A stretch of DNA of 64,000 nucleotides, from NCBI RefSeq assembly GCF_000004825.1, contig NW_008805068.1, positions 186,001 to 250,000 of the forward strand, written 5' to 3'. The stretch is from Heterostelium album PN500. Its lineage: Eukaryota > Evosea > Eumycetozoa > Acytosteliales > Acytosteliaceae. Positions within the stretch are counted from its first letter, which is position 1. Each line of letters starts with the position of its first letter. The notes under the pieces were generated by a model. The model did not search any database. It saw nothing but the letters and a program-made list of their open reading frames with translations, and was not told where the DNA came from. The position numbers and the translations under genes are program-made. Positions 47,148 to 59,117 of the stretch are shown here, piece after piece.

Positions 47148-47215
47148 TACCACCATGTGGGTGCTCTACTGGGTTCATAGCAAAACCACGTACCTTTGGC
47201 CAGTTACAACTTTAT
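47148..47215 (-). pseudogene. Fragment of ribosomal protein L8 last exon
   Basis: A stretch of about 65 bp closely matches the start of the final exon of the L8 gene at 47425-47617 (the [18 protein letters not shown] region), lying 0.3 kb downstream of it in the same orientation. It is flanked by unrelated AT-rich DNA and carries no intact frame. It is probably a local partial duplication. Confidence 0.7.
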
Positions 47216-47424
47216 CTTTATTGATTTCTTTTTTGATTCTTAACATTATCTATAATAATAATTAATATCATTAAATATTAAATGATGTTTAAACATCTTA
47301 GAATTAAACACTTTAAAGATTATAATAAAGAAAACAAAATGAATAAATAAAATAAAAAGAGTAGTGTATTCATTAATTTTTAAACATCCTTTTATTGTTT
47401 ATTGTAAAGCACCTTTCTGTGAGT

Positions 47425-48976
47425 TTAATCATCAGAAACCTTTCCTCTCAATCTACCGGTACGTCTGGCAGCAATAAGACCGACCTTCTTACCAGCTGGA
47501 TCATCTCTCTTGGTAGTAGAGGCATGACCAATGTGTTGATGGTTACCACCACCATGGGGATGCTCTACTGGGTTCATAGCAACACCACGTACCTTTGGCC
47601 AGTTATTCTTCTTAACTCTGTGAATTTTTTGAAAAAAGTGGTAAAAAAATAAATAATTAATATTTTGTGTGAAATGAATGTTAAAAAAAATGTGTTGATT
47701 TACATACCTGTATTTGTGGAATGCACGACCAGCCTTCAAGATTGGCTTGTCAATACGACCACCACCAGAGACGATACCGATCATAGCACGACAGGTGGAG
47801 GCGATGTTCTTCTTGGCACCGGATGGCAACTTGATACGGGTGATACCGTCGTCGGTGTTGTGAGAGACGATGGTGGCGTAGTTACCGGAGCAACGGGCGA
47901 TGGCACCGCAGTCACCAACACGCTCTTCCAAGTTACAGACGATGGTACCTTCTGGCAACTTACCGACTGGCAAGATGTTACCGATGGTCAAGGTAGCCTT
48001 CTTACCGGCAAAGACGAATTGACCGGTGTACATACCTTCTGGGGCAATGAACAATTGCTTGTCTTGCTTGAAGGATGAGGTATCTCTGAAGACGACACGG
48101 GCCAATGGAGCACCTCTACCTGGATCGTGGATGATCTCACTGACGACACCCTTGATGTAACCGTTACGCTCGGCATAGTCGAGGGCACGGAAGGATGGAG
48201 CACCCTTACGGTGGTGGGTGTGGGCACCAAAAACTGATCCGGCTTTACCCTTTCTTTGAGCTATGATAATAATTAATTATTAGTTTCTAATCTTATGTAT
48301 TTTTGTTTTTTTTTTTTTTTTCATATTAAAATAATTATTTTATTCTATTCTATCATTTTTATAGAGTTATTGATTTATTATTGTTAATTGATTATTTTGA
48401 TTATTATTATTATTGTCGTTTATTCAATTATTTTTTTCTGGAGATAATTATTATTTGTTTTCGAAAATACGAAAAAAAAAAAAAAGTGAAAATTTTAATT
48501 TTTTTTTGTTTCACGTGAACGATGATCTACGAGAATAACTGATAGAGATACGATATGATATGTGATATAACTTGAAACCTTGAATCATAATCATAGTTTA
48601 TCTATGAATAATTTTCATTATCTATATCTGAAATCTAAATCAAATTATCTGTATTTCATTTCATTTTAATTTTTCATATTTTCAATTACTAAAATCTAAA
48701 ATATATCTGTACTAACTAACTAACTGTAAAGTAAACTAAATAGACATATCTTATATAATAATTTGTTTAGTAGTAGTGTAGAGTAGGTATATACATAAAT
48801 ATAACTTATATAAATATTATTTATATCTAATATTATTTTTCTAAATATATCAAACTCTGATCTATATTATTATTCTGTTTATTATTGTTGTGATGATGAT
48901 TATTGATTGATAGAATAATTATTATTAATTATTTTATTTTTTATAGTGATAAAATACCTCTAATGATACGACCCAT
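47425..48976 (-). CDS. rpl8: 60S ribosomal protein L8 (uL2)
   Basis: Exons 48976-48958 (19 nt), 48260-47708 and 47617-47425 give 254 residues, the usual length. It starts [20 protein letters not shown] and contains [24 protein letters not shown], the peptidyl-transferase-proximal region [20 protein letters not shown], and a basic tail [12 protein letters not shown]. uL2 contacts the peptidyl-transferase centre of the large subunit. G+C content and codon use in exon 2 are clearly higher than in neighbours, as expected for a highly expressed gene. The first intron (697 nt) is far longer than any other intron in the window and may carry transcriptional enhancer sequence; no RNA gene was recognised in it. 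Confidence 0.97.
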
Positions 48977-49778
48977 GTTAACAACAAATAGGATGAAGGA
49001 GTTGAAAGAGAAAAAAAAAAATCGACTCTAGTTGCGCATCACTTTAGTTGTGTGACATCCAGCCACTGAAAATTTTTTTTAAAAAAAAATTAAAAAATAT
49101 TCATAAAAAATAAAAAAATTAAAAAAAATTCTTTTTTCTCTCGCTCTTCTGGCTTTCCAAACATAACTTTTACAAAGCTATGTAAGAGACTTTTGATTCA
49201 AATTTTTAAATTTAAAAAAATTAACGAATTCCATTGAACTAAGTAATATTATAACAGATTTGAGTAGATGGAGACTGACAATAATGACTAAAATTAATAT
49301 GATAAATAATTTGATAAATAATTTATTTTGTTACTTTTTAATTTGATTTTCAATGAAATAATAATAATATTACAAAAAATATATTTAAAATAATAAAATA
49401 AAGATATTATGTAAATTCATGAAAATATATTTCTGGTTATTAAAGTTAATTGATGATAATAGATCTATTATTTAATATGATATAAAGAAATAAAATATTG
49501 TTTTACTTGATTCTCTTTGTTGTTTTTGTTATTACCAACAAACCACCCACTTTAATTAATTGGTTTTTTGTTCACACTAATTTGACCAAGAAAATTCAAT
49601 AGATAGATATTTTTGGTTTTTTTTTTTCTCTTTCCAAATAGTTATTTTGCAAATTTTAAAGAAGTTGTTGCATAAATTTCAGGGTTAATAATAACAAACA
49701 ACAACAGTAATATCAATCAAATATATATTTTGTAATTATAATTTTTTTTATTTTAAAAAACAACAACAACAATAAAGA
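48977..49778. other. Divergent promoter spacer, L8 and twinfilin
   Basis: AT-rich 0.8 kb between two divergent genes. A G+C-richer patch (49020-49065 and 49140-49165), rich in CTCTCGCTCTTCTGGC-like pyrimidines, lies just upstream of L8 and may be a ribosomal-protein promoter element. No coding signal is seen. Confidence 0.4.
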
Positions 49779-51094
49779 ATGAGTCATTCAAGTGGTATCG
49801 CTGCTTCACCAGCTTTAATTAGTACATTCGGTGATGCAAATTTAAATAACACACGTTTCATTAAAGTTTCAATTCAAGATGGTAATAGCAACAACAACAA
49901 CAATAACAATAACAATGTAATAATAAAACAATGAACTAGTTCTAACACAAACGTTTTGTATTTGGGTGTTTATTATTATTATTATAGAGGTTTTGGTTGC
50001 TGTATCTACTGTTGATATCGATGGAACTTTTGAATCTGGTAAATAGAATGAATAGAATCAATCAATGAATGTTTTAGAGAATTTGATATTTATTCATATT
50101 GTTATTATTATTATTATCTCTATAGATTTGGATAAAGTACCAACTTTATTGGAAAAGGATCATGCTTGTTATGTTTTAGCAAAGACTGATGAAAAGAGTA
50201 TTGAATTGAGTGGAAACAATTGGGTATTCATGTTTTACGTTCCAGATATTGCCAAGGTTCGTGAGAAGATGACTTATGCTTCGACTCGTGCCAACTTAAA
50301 GAAGGAATTGGGATCATCTCATTTCGTAGACGAAATCTATTCATCCAATCAAGTAAGTGTTAACACTTATTATATTATTATTATTATGAATTACTCTTAA
50401 CATCATAAGCATATGTTAATTACTAAACAAATGATAATTATTATTATTATAATAGAGTGATTTCACATCGAAAGGATATAAAGCACATAAAGTACATCAA
50501 GGTTCATCTGCACCATTGACTTGGGAGGAACAACAGAGAGCCGACGAGCGTGAAGGTGGTCTATTTGTTGGTGGCGGTGGTATGTATGTACACGGTGTCG
50601 CTTTCCCAGTGGAGGAGCGTGCCGTCGCTGCCATCGGTGAGCTGCTCTCGGGTAGCGTCAACTACGTTGCGCTCTCCATTAACATTGCCGACGAGAAGAT
50701 CGTCTTCCAGTCGTCGTCGAGCATCGATATCGAGCAACTCTCGACCAAGGTGCCACTGGACGAACCACGTTTCCACTTTTTCCGTTATGCACACGAGCAC
50801 GAAGGTGAACAGTTGAACACCCTCATCTATGTATTCTCGTGTCCCGACGGTTCGAACGGCACCAAGAGTGCACCGGTCAAGATGAGAATGTTGTACTCTT
50901 CGAGCAAAGCCAACGTCGAGTCACTCGTCACCAGACAAAACACCAAAGTCGATCTCAAGCTCGAAGTAAACAACGGTAGCGAACTCTCAAAGTCTGCAAT
51001 CGACAGCGAATTGCACCCACCAAAACCAGAAGAAAAGAAGTCTTTTGCCAAGCCAACTCGTCCAGGTGCTGGTTCACGTAAACTTATCAAATAA
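49779..51094 (+). CDS. twfA: Twinfilin, actin monomer-binding protein
   Basis: Exons 49779-49881, 49988-50038, 50126-50352 and 50456-51094 give 339 residues, the typical length. There are two ADF-homology domains (about 10-140 and 175-310). The first ends with DIAKVREKMTYASTRANLK, the long helix that binds actin. The second has VPLDEPRFHFFRYAHEHEG and PVKMRMLYSSSKANVESL. The C-terminal tail is basic and Pro-rich (PKPEEKKSFAKPTRPG), as in twinfilins where it binds capping protein. It sequesters ADP-actin and regulates barbed ends in the cytoplasm. The last exon has a notably G+C-rich third codon position. Confidence 0.93.
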
Positions 51095-51285
51095 TAATTT
51101 TGTTAACAAAACTAATTAACAAAAAACAAAACAACAACAACAACAAAGTTTAAGAATGTAATAATTATAAACAAACAACAAACAAACAACAAACAACAAA
51201 TAATAATGATATCATTTATGTATTTAAATTATAAAATAAATTAAAAATTTATTAAAAAAACTACTAATCTTTTCTTTTCTTTTCT

Positions 51286-51763
51286 TTATTTATTTTCACC
51301 TGATGTATATAAAGTTAAACCATGCAAAGTTGGTATAACTTCTTTTAGAACCGAATTTACTTGTCTATGTTGATTGAGTGTATTCTTATTATTAAATTCT
51401 TTAGATATAATTTCTATTCTATACATTGATCCACATCCACCTATTTATTAATTATTTTTAAAAAAACATTAATTGAATGAACACTTATCAATATCACATA
51501 TAAATGAAATAGTAATATTTACCAGACATATCAATTACTTTCAATGAAGAAGGTTTCAATGAATCAGATAATAAATTATGAATCATTTTACCCTTTGTAT
51601 CAAGAACGATCTCTTCATCTTGATTGTCTACATTCGTTGAAAACAATCGATTCGAAACAAATAAACGACTACTACTATTACTGCTGTTTAACAATAAAGA
51701 TGATGATCTATTATTAAAACTTAAACCATTCTTTATAATTAATCTATTCAGTGTCGATTGCAT
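51286..51763 (-). CDS. BolA-like protein, mitochondrial (BOLA3 type)
   Basis: Exons 51763-51523 and 51440-51286 give 131 residues. The N-terminal 45 residues are Ser/Asn/Arg-rich without acidic residues ([17 protein letters not shown]), like a mitochondrial targeting sequence. The BolA domain follows, with the conserved [14 protein letters not shown] strand and a [19 protein letters not shown] helix. BolA proteins work with monothiol glutaredoxins and NFU1 in delivering 4Fe-4S clusters. The Cys in GGCG fits the BOLA3 ligand position. The intron lies in the GGCG loop. Confidence 0.85.
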
Positions 51764-52004
51764 TGCTATTTAATTAACACCAACAACAACACAACATTAA
51801 TCAAATCAAATCAGAATTTTCTTTTGATCATTACACTTTTCATTTTTTGTTGGCTGAAAAACCAAAAAAATATCAAAAATTTAAAAAAGATTTAATATTA
51901 TATGATATGAAACATACCTTTATTTGCTATTATTAATTAATTAGTTAGTTTAGTTATTATTTATTATTAGTTAGTTGTTTTGTTTTATTATATATATAGA
52001 AAAT

Positions 52005-52787
52005 ATGGATAGAATATCATTTCTTGGATATAATATACCAATTGAAGTAAAGAATATCTTACCATTGGCACAAAAGTTGGAGCAAGCATTCACAAGACAC
52101 ATCGTTGCACTGGTGGTATCCTATTTGAAATCAAAGAAAATAGATCAGAATCAACAAGAGTACGAAAAGTTCAATCAGATCACTAGAGACATACATGACA
52201 AGCTCAACATAAGCAGTAGTAACATCGTTGAGAAAGACAATACACTCGATTCCAACGTATCGTCGATCGTATTCACCGGTATCTATTATATTCTGAAGCT
52301 GGCAATCAAAACAAAGGTCACTGTAGAGTACTTTCAAACCGATCTAAATGAATTGAAGTTGCCCGCTCCATTCATTGCAGATCTACAAAATGTTTATACT
52401 AAACTGTATGTGTTTGTAAATCACTTCAAGAATCAATTGATAACAAACTATATTTATATATATAACTAACAAACAAACCTATAATTATCTTATCTTATCT
52501 TATTATCGAATAGTCGTAAAGAATTAATTGAAAAAGTACAAAATGATAAGATTCTATTCCCACAATTGGAAACATTTAAATGGCGTGTAGACGTTATCAT
52601 TAGTAGCAGTTTTACATCAAGAGTGTTGAACCCAGTCATCTTGATGGAGATTACAGATACCAAAGGAAAAGAAAGAACATTCGAAGTCAGTTTAGATACT
52701 TTCCATAAATTACGTTATAATGTATCAAAAGTATTAAAAGATATGGAGGATTTAGATCAATTACCAATATTAAAGATCGATAAATAG
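52005..52787 (+). CDS. commd5: COMM domain protein 5
   Basis: Exons 52005-52405 and 52514-52787 give 224 residues, matching the size of COMMD5. A helical N-terminal domain is followed by the C-terminal COMM domain (FKWRVDVIISSSFTSRVL, then FEVSLDTFHKLRYNVSKVLK), with the near-invariant W at about 163. COMMD proteins form a ring with CCDC22/CCDC93 in the Commander complex, which recycles membrane proteins from endosomes. The start at 52005 was chosen because it gives MDRISFLGYN and no upstream ATG is in frame. Confidence 0.85.
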
Positions 52788-53019
52788 ACAAAAATACAAT
52801 ACAAAGCAACAACTAAACTACTCATTTTCATTCTCACTCTAACCCAAGCATCAAACTATACACATAATAATAATAATATCATTCGATTTGATTGAGCATA
52901 TTTCATCAAAACAGCAAAACAAAACAAAACATATTTAAATAAAATATAAACTAAAATCTTATTTTTTGTAATTATAATAATAAAATTAATATTTATCTTT
53001 TTTTAATTAGTTAATTAAT

Positions 53020-53786
53020 TTAATGTTTACGATAGGTTTGTTTACAACGTGATTCGAATGCATCTACCATTGTCTCTAGAGAACTACCGATGAATTCATC
53101 CATGAGTGTAGCGTAGAGAGGTGATCTAAATTGATATTCCAGTGAGCACACTGCCGTACAAGTAGAGTCGGTAGGTCCAGGCTTAAAATTCCACTCACTA
53201 ACAAGTGCTACAAATAGATGTGAATCGATTGCCGATGCTTCTATGTATTTTGGTTCATCGAATTTCACTCTGGAGGTATAAGACTCTTTCAGATTACCAT
53301 AGCCAACAGTCAACTCTGCCTCAAAGCAACTATTTGGATCAACCACTTTCTTAATAGTCGAATTCAAACAAAATGGTAGAAATTCTTTGTAGGATTGTAC
53401 ATTTACAACAACATCATACACTTGTTTAGGTGTAAATCTAAATATTGTTTTCAATTGAAAATAAATCAATAAATCAATAAATATAATTAAACAAATATTA
53501 AATATTTAGCTAAATATTTAATGATTAAAAATAAACTTACTTTAATACTTTGGTAATATGTTTTTTTGTTAGTTGTGGTGTTGAGGCAAAAGCAGATAAG
53601 AATGTTCTTCTGCATTGCAATCTATTTTGTAGTAGATTACATAATATTAAATTGGTATTTCTATATGAAGTTATTGTAGATTTAGATGATGAAGTTGTTG
53701 TAAAATCATATTTATTTTTATTTTTAAAAACAATTGTACTATTGTGTGTTGGTTGTAGTTGATTATATTTCACTTGATTATTACTA

Positions 53787-53818
<32 letters not shown>

Positions 53819-53950
53819 GGTGTTGATAAGCAGCTGCTTATCGCATTTAAGTAAAAAGATTGACTTATTTATTTGTCCGATGGGAAGCGATGTTAAATTT
53901 TGTGTAATTATCTTTTTATTGTTGTTTAAAAATGAGTGAAATTTGAGCAT
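53020..53950 (-). CDS. coq10: Coenzyme Q-binding protein COQ10, mitochondrial
   Basis: Exons 53950-53541 and 53437-53020 give 275 residues. The first exon is a long, basic, Asn-rich presequence (MLKFHSFLNNNKKII start) with a pure Asn run. The second carries the START-like COQ10 fold: QVYDVVVNVQSYKEFLPFC at the start, TVGYGNLKESYTSRV in the middle, and a C-terminal helix FIGSSLETMVDAFESRCKQ. COQ10 binds ubiquinone in the inner membrane and is needed for respiration. The predicted start at 53950 gives the targeting peptide. Confidence 0.88.
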
Positions 53951-54690
53951 TTTTGTTTTTTTTTTTTTTTGACTCTGTTTTCCCAAGTAAGATACCACCT
54001 ATAAAAATAGGAGGTGGTGCAGCGCAAATCTCAAATAACAAAAATAATAAAAATAAAAATTTGTTTTTTTTTTTAAAATGTTGTTGTTATTTTTGCAACA
54101 AAAATAAAAAGCATTAAACTTTTACAGTTTCATTATACCACCAACCAGTTAATTATTTATTTTTTAAAATTATTATTCGTTCAATTCATTTATTTATTTT
54201 TATATATATTGTAACACCACTACCTTACCACCCACAAACACAACAAAACACAAATAAGCTCTTACAACACTAACACTAACACTACCAATAACAATTACAA
54301 CAACAATAACAATTATAATTGTTTTTTTTTCAGGTACACTCATTAACTTATTTTTTCTATTTCCACCGTTATTTATAAATAAATATCAATCATCACACAA
54401 GATAACAGAATAACTGTCAGATTTAACCATATTTTATAACTATATTTATCAAGCATTATATTCAATTTTTTATTATTTATTTATTATTAGAAATATAAAA
54501 GTTTAAAAACTAATACTAGATACAACATAATATTAATTTATAATAAAAAAAAAAAGAGTTAACTTCAGTACAGTTCAATAGCAATAGATAATATATATAA
54601 AAAACATAGTCGAAATATAGAGATAGTTTTTTTTTATTTATATCTTTATTTTTTAAGTTTATATATATTTATACAATAATAAAAATAGTT
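53951..54690. other. Divergent promoter spacer
   Basis: AT-rich spacer between COQ10 and JTB. It includes CAACAC-rich stretches around 54235-54310, as in many dictyostelid 5' regions. No gene is seen. Confidence 0.4.
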
Positions 54691-55478
54691 ATGAAACAGA
54701 ATTCTTTTCATTTTTATATATTATTTTATTTAGTTTTAATATCTTTTAATTGTAAATTTCAAAATGTAGTATTAGCATTAGCAGTACCAGATTCGTAAGT
54801 AAAACAAAACAAACAAAGCAATTTAGCATATATAAAATAGCTAATTAGCTAATATGCAGTTGAAGAAGATAAACTAATTTAAATGTTTCAACAACACAGA
54901 TTAAATGTTGCACCGACGTCGACGCAAGCAACAACAGGTTTAAATACAGTAGTAACAACAGAATATAGTACGAATAAAATATCAATTTCATCAACAACAT
55001 CGGAAGCAGCAGAAGCGGTACCACTTTCACAAGCCCTTACACATAAAAGAAAAGAAACAGCTGATCAACCTAAAAGTAACCATAATAATAACAATAATAA
55101 TAATAATAATAATAATTTATCATCGTGTGAAGTTTTTAAAGGATGCGATGCATGTTCAGATTCAGAGAAGCACGAGAGTTATTGTCTGAGTACTGGAAGT
55201 CGAAAGGTTTTGAAATGTAAAATAACAGACAGCGACCAAACACAATTTGTGTATCATTCTTGCACATCCAACAGTAAATTTACATCAACTGTATTATTTT
55301 TTGAAGTAAGTAGCAATAGAATATTAAAGAGTATCACATATTTATTAAATTCTTAATTATTATTTAGGTTGGAGTTTTGACTATATTATTGGTATCTTTA
55401 TATTTTGTTAGAGAAAGAAAGAGATTCTTGTTACAACAAAACAATGAAAGATTAGCCAAACAACTGAATAAAGTTTAA
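54691..55478 (+). CDS. JTB family type I membrane protein
   Basis: Exons 54691-54794, 54900-55305 and 55368-55478 give 206 residues. It has a signal peptide (FYILFYLVLISFNCKF), a Ser/Thr/Asn-rich spacer with an Asn run, then the JTB cysteine module (CEVFKGCDACSDSEKHESYC, followed by C-terminal CK and SC). One transmembrane helix (VGVLTILLVSLYFV) and a short basic coiled cytosolic tail follow. The spacing C-x5-C-x2-C...C...C...C and the RERKR stop-transfer match human JTB (jumping translocation breakpoint protein), implicated in cytokinesis and mitochondria. The Asn run and spacer are dictyostelid additions. Confidence 0.75.
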
Positions 55479-56088
55479 TATATAACCGATTTAAATATAC
55501 AGCCACAAAACCAGTATTTAGTTTGTTTTATTAAAATTGTGAGAGTTGAAAGAAAAACTGTGTCCACAAGCAGGTATATTGTACTTCCATTTCCACATTA
55601 TATTGATTATTAAATGTTAATTTTAGATGATATCAATCATAGATTGTATAGGGGAATAATTATGGTGTTTCCATATTATAATCGATTGATTGTATTTCGA
55701 TTTATTAGAAAAGAAGTGAGGATGTTTTATTTATATTACGAAATTGGGGTGTTTCTCACTTTTATTATCTTTCTTAAAATTGTGATCACCCACACGCAAT
55801 CAATTTTATTATAATGTGTCGTGGGGGTTATCATTGTGATGATAAAGTAAATGAATGTTGACAATGTGGTTCACATAATATATAAATATAGTATGTATTT
55901 TTATTATTATTTGTTTCGTATTCGAACAAACACATATTAAAAATGATCATCATCTATTCATTTAATTTAATAATTTTAACAATGAATAAATTTGAAAAAG
56001 AGTTTAAATTTACAACATAGTTAAAAGTAATTTATTCTTAACAAGAACAATAATAGTATAAATAATAATCATACAAATAATTAATAAC
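55479..56088. other. Intergenic
   Basis: AT-rich spacer. A 66-codon open frame at 55614-55814 lacks coding character, and I treat it as chance. Confidence 0.4.
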
Positions 56089-57794
56089 ATGTTAAATCAA
56101 AAACAACAAATTGAAATTTCACAACTCATTAAAAGTTGCAATGGAAATCATTTAATTTTTTCTATTCCTCTAGAGGTTCTATCTTCAATTCTATTGTTTT
56201 TAGAACCATTAGATTTAATACATCTCAGTGAGAGTTGTAAACTTTTCAATTTCTATTTAAATAATAGTTGGATTTGGAATCAACTTTTAGAACAATCAAT
56301 ACCATTCATTTATCAATCGATTTATCATTCAAATAGAACACCATTATGTTCTACAGATGATCAGATCTATAATAAAGATGAAAATGAAGGTTTAGAATGG
56401 TTAAATAATAATTCAAAAATAATTAAATCATTTTTAGTATTAAATAATAAAGAAACACAAGAAAATAGAATAATAAATAAATTTGTAAAATCAATTTCAA
56501 CAAATAGTAAAAATAATGAATTAATAATAGGATATCTAAAAATATTATATTTTTATTTTATCAACAATAATAAAAGTTTAATTCCAATTGATTTTATAAT
56601 AGATTTAATTTCACAAAACAATAATAATTCATCATTATTAAAAGTATCTTTCGATTTATTAAATTATTTAATAAAAGGTAAGGTAAACAATGAAAATTAT
56701 TATTTAAAAATTATTATTTAAATATTAATAAAAAATATTATTAAGATGTTGAACATGATAATTATAAGAAGTTTGTTATTCAAATTCCAGCTATATTGTC
56801 AATATCCAAGAATAAGATTCAGGATCAGGAATTACAAAAATCAATATTAATTTTGTTTTCCAATATTCTATATGACAAAGAAGCTCTCAATATTTTTGGA
56901 AATAATGGTGGCCTAACCTGGTTGTCAAAGATTTCTAATATCCATAAGGATAATAGATTTTTTAATTCAATGTTTATTTTTATTCACTATAAAACTATCT
57001 TATCTTGTAAGTTATTGTTAATATTAATTTTATTTTTAATATTATTATTAATTTTAAAAATAATTTATAATTTCTTACTTTTTTTAATAAAATAAAGATA
57101 GTTTAAAATTAAAAGAAAAAGATGTCTTAATAAGTCTCATTGAGGTTTTAAAAAAGAACTACAACAATGAAAAGATGCATTTTAATGGAGTACTTTCATT
57201 AACTCATCTATCAAATTCAAGTAAGTTTAAATTTTTAATAAATATATAAACAATATTTTTAATACTAAAAACAAAAAAAAAAAACAAAATAGAATATTTT
57301 GTAGAAGTATTTAAAAAAAATGGAGTTATAGGTTACATTCTCTCTCTAATTCAAAAATATTTTGATAATCCAATGATGGTTGAATACTGTTTGATTTTAT
57401 TAACCAATATGACATTCAATAGCTCTGATTGTTGTAAGAAGATTGTAAAGGAAGATGGTTTACCAATTCTACTTCACACCATGAAGATTGAAAATAAAAA
57501 AGTTCAATTCTTATCCAACAAGTCAGTTTTTAATATCCTTTATTATAGTAAGTATTTCTATTTTTAATTTTTTTTTTAAAATATTAACTAATTTTTTGTT
57601 TTATATTTTAAGGTTTACCAATAATTAAAAAATATATTTCTATTGAAAATATTAAATTAATAGTAAACTTGGCAAGAAATAGACAACAAGATGATCAAGA
57701 CTCTCAAAACTATCAATCTATTTTAGATCTACTTGAAAAGAAATTAGACAATCCAAATATATATTTATTTAAATATGAAATACCAACCTATTAA
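56089..57794 (+). CDS. F-box protein with armadillo-like repeats
   Basis: Five exons: 56089-56677, 56746-57006, 57098-57220, 57293-57547 and 57613-57794, 469 residues. The F-box lies at about residues 25-70 (IPLEVLSSILLFLEPLDLIH, then CKLFNFYLNNSWIWNQLL). The rest is helical repeats (for example LQKSILILFSNILYDKEAL, VEYCLILLTNMTFNSSDCC), which look armadillo/HEAT-like. It probably works as an SCF substrate adaptor. All four introns are in the same phase (after the first base of a codon). It is strongly AT-biased in codon use compared with twinfilin or L8. Confidence 0.75.
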
Positions 57795-58594
57795 TTCTAT
57801 ATAAATAAATAATTGTTTTTTTATTTTATTATTAAAATGTTATTGTGAATTATAAAAAAAACTTTCTAATGAATAATATACAGTAAGAATGATGTTTATT
57901 TATTTGGTTAGTTTTAATTTAATTTTTATACATGTGATAAGAATATTAGATTATTCTTAACACTGAGGGTGGTTTAATTGTTTGTCAAGGATACGTAGTT
58001 AATTTTCTTTCAAATTTCTCCTCTCGCTCCTCTATCCGTCAAGTCAATCTGGAAGATTTCGATTTCATCAATCCTGAGGTTATGTTCCCATCATTGCCAG
58101 CGCATGCACCCTAAACTTGATCATTAATTGAAACAATCAGTTCGAGTTCAATAAGTTTAAATAATCAAAACAAAAACAGTTACATCTTCTCGACACAGGG
58201 ACCTCATGGACAGATTTATCGAATTACATTATCACTGATCTTGGGATCGGATTTTAGTTAGTCTATATCATTTGTTGTCATTATATCGGATTTCTATATA
58301 TTATGGCAGAAGATGCTCTTGAATTGATGTTGAAGATCGTCAATATCAAAGACAAACAATTACAATGTGGAAATCAGATCAAAAGTTTGATTGGTTGTCA
58401 GGATTCACCGATCATAAAGGAAATATTTATTTGCACAGTAATGACTCCAAATTCATCCGATTCAACTTTCAAAACAGAGTGTATCATCCATGATAAATAT
58501 TCCATTTTATATTAAACAAAAAAAAAAATAAAATAAAAACTTTAATATTAACAAAATAAAATTAGAAAAATTATTTTTGAAAAACATGTAAAAA
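57795..58594. other. Intergenic with orphan coding-like remnants
   Basis: Two coding-like pieces lie here on the plus strand. One (about 57952-58112) reads GGLIVCQGYVVNFLSNFSSR...VMFPSLPAHAP then stop, and has no ATG or usable upstream exon. The other is a 70-codon ORF at 58303-58515 (MAEDALELMLKIVNIKD..., YSILY end) with an ATG. Neither is recognised. They may be remains of genes or insertions near the tRNA gene. Confidence 0.3.
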
Positions 58595-58667
58595 GCTTCT
58601 GTGGCTCAGTAGGCAGAGCATTCGGCTGTTAACCGAATGGTCGTTGGTTCGATCCCAACCAGGAGCG
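58595..58667 (+). tRNA. tRNA-Asn (anticodon GTT)
   Basis: 73 nt with a complete cloverleaf: acceptor stem GCTTCTG/CAGGAGC, D arm starting TGGCTCAGTAGG (A box), anticodon stem TTCGG/CCGAA around loop CTGTTAA with anticodon GTT, and T arm GTTGG/CCAAC with loop TTCGATC (B box). There is no intron, and the 3' CCA is not encoded. Unusually, I see no run of four or more T within about 60 nt downstream, so normal polymerase III termination is not obvious. Confidence 0.95.
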
Positions 58668-58742
58668 AAACTATTTAAACTTCTCATTACCGGATGCGGT
58701 GAGTTATGGTAAGTGCTGTCTTTAGCTTGATTCTCTGATCAA

Positions 58743-59026
58743 CTCTATTAAACCTGTTCCGTTGGAAAACAACTGGTGTCACTTTGCGTACCAAGATCAC
58801 CCATTACACCAATTACCACAAGCTTAACTTCTCAATCGCTAATTCTATCTCCCAAGGAATCACTGTCGATTGCTCTGCAACACATAAATTTAAATCTGAT
58901 TGGAATCTAAATCCTTTCCAACTACGTGCCATCAAAAGCTACACACTCTCTAAGCTCACCTACAACATGTACGTCGATAGATTTACCGATGAGGAAGTCA
59001 AGATGCCACCACGTAACCAGATGTAG
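58743..59026 (+). pseudogene. Orphan 3' coding segment, unknown
   Basis: An open stretch running to a TAG at 59024-59026 reads LRTKITHYTNYHKLNFSI...MYVDRFTDEEVKMPPRNQM. The composition is coding-like and richer in G+C than the flanks. Alternating polar and hydrophobic residues in the first half suggest beta strands. No ATG or first exon is visible before the tRNA gene, so this is either a terminal exon whose partner I cannot find or a truncated gene. Not recognised. Confidence 0.35.
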
Positions 59027-59117
59027 AAATAATGCTCTGAAAACAATATTTTAGGTCAAGAAGAGATGTACAAATAAAAATCTATAAGAATTTATTTATT
59101 AAATAAGAACCATTAAT

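Noticed and set aside
48503-48560. Possible box C/D snoRNA in the long L8 intron
   Set aside because: I could not find properly spaced C and D boxes in the host sense; only loose partial matches on the wrong strand.
55614-55814. 66-codon frame between JTB and the F-box gene
   Set aside because: Composition is the same as the AT-rich background, there is no splice context, and no recognisable features.
58303-58515. 70-codon ORF upstream of the tRNA as a firm gene
   Set aside because: It has an ATG but no domain, no supporting context and chance-level length for this region; kept only as a remnant in the intergenic entry.
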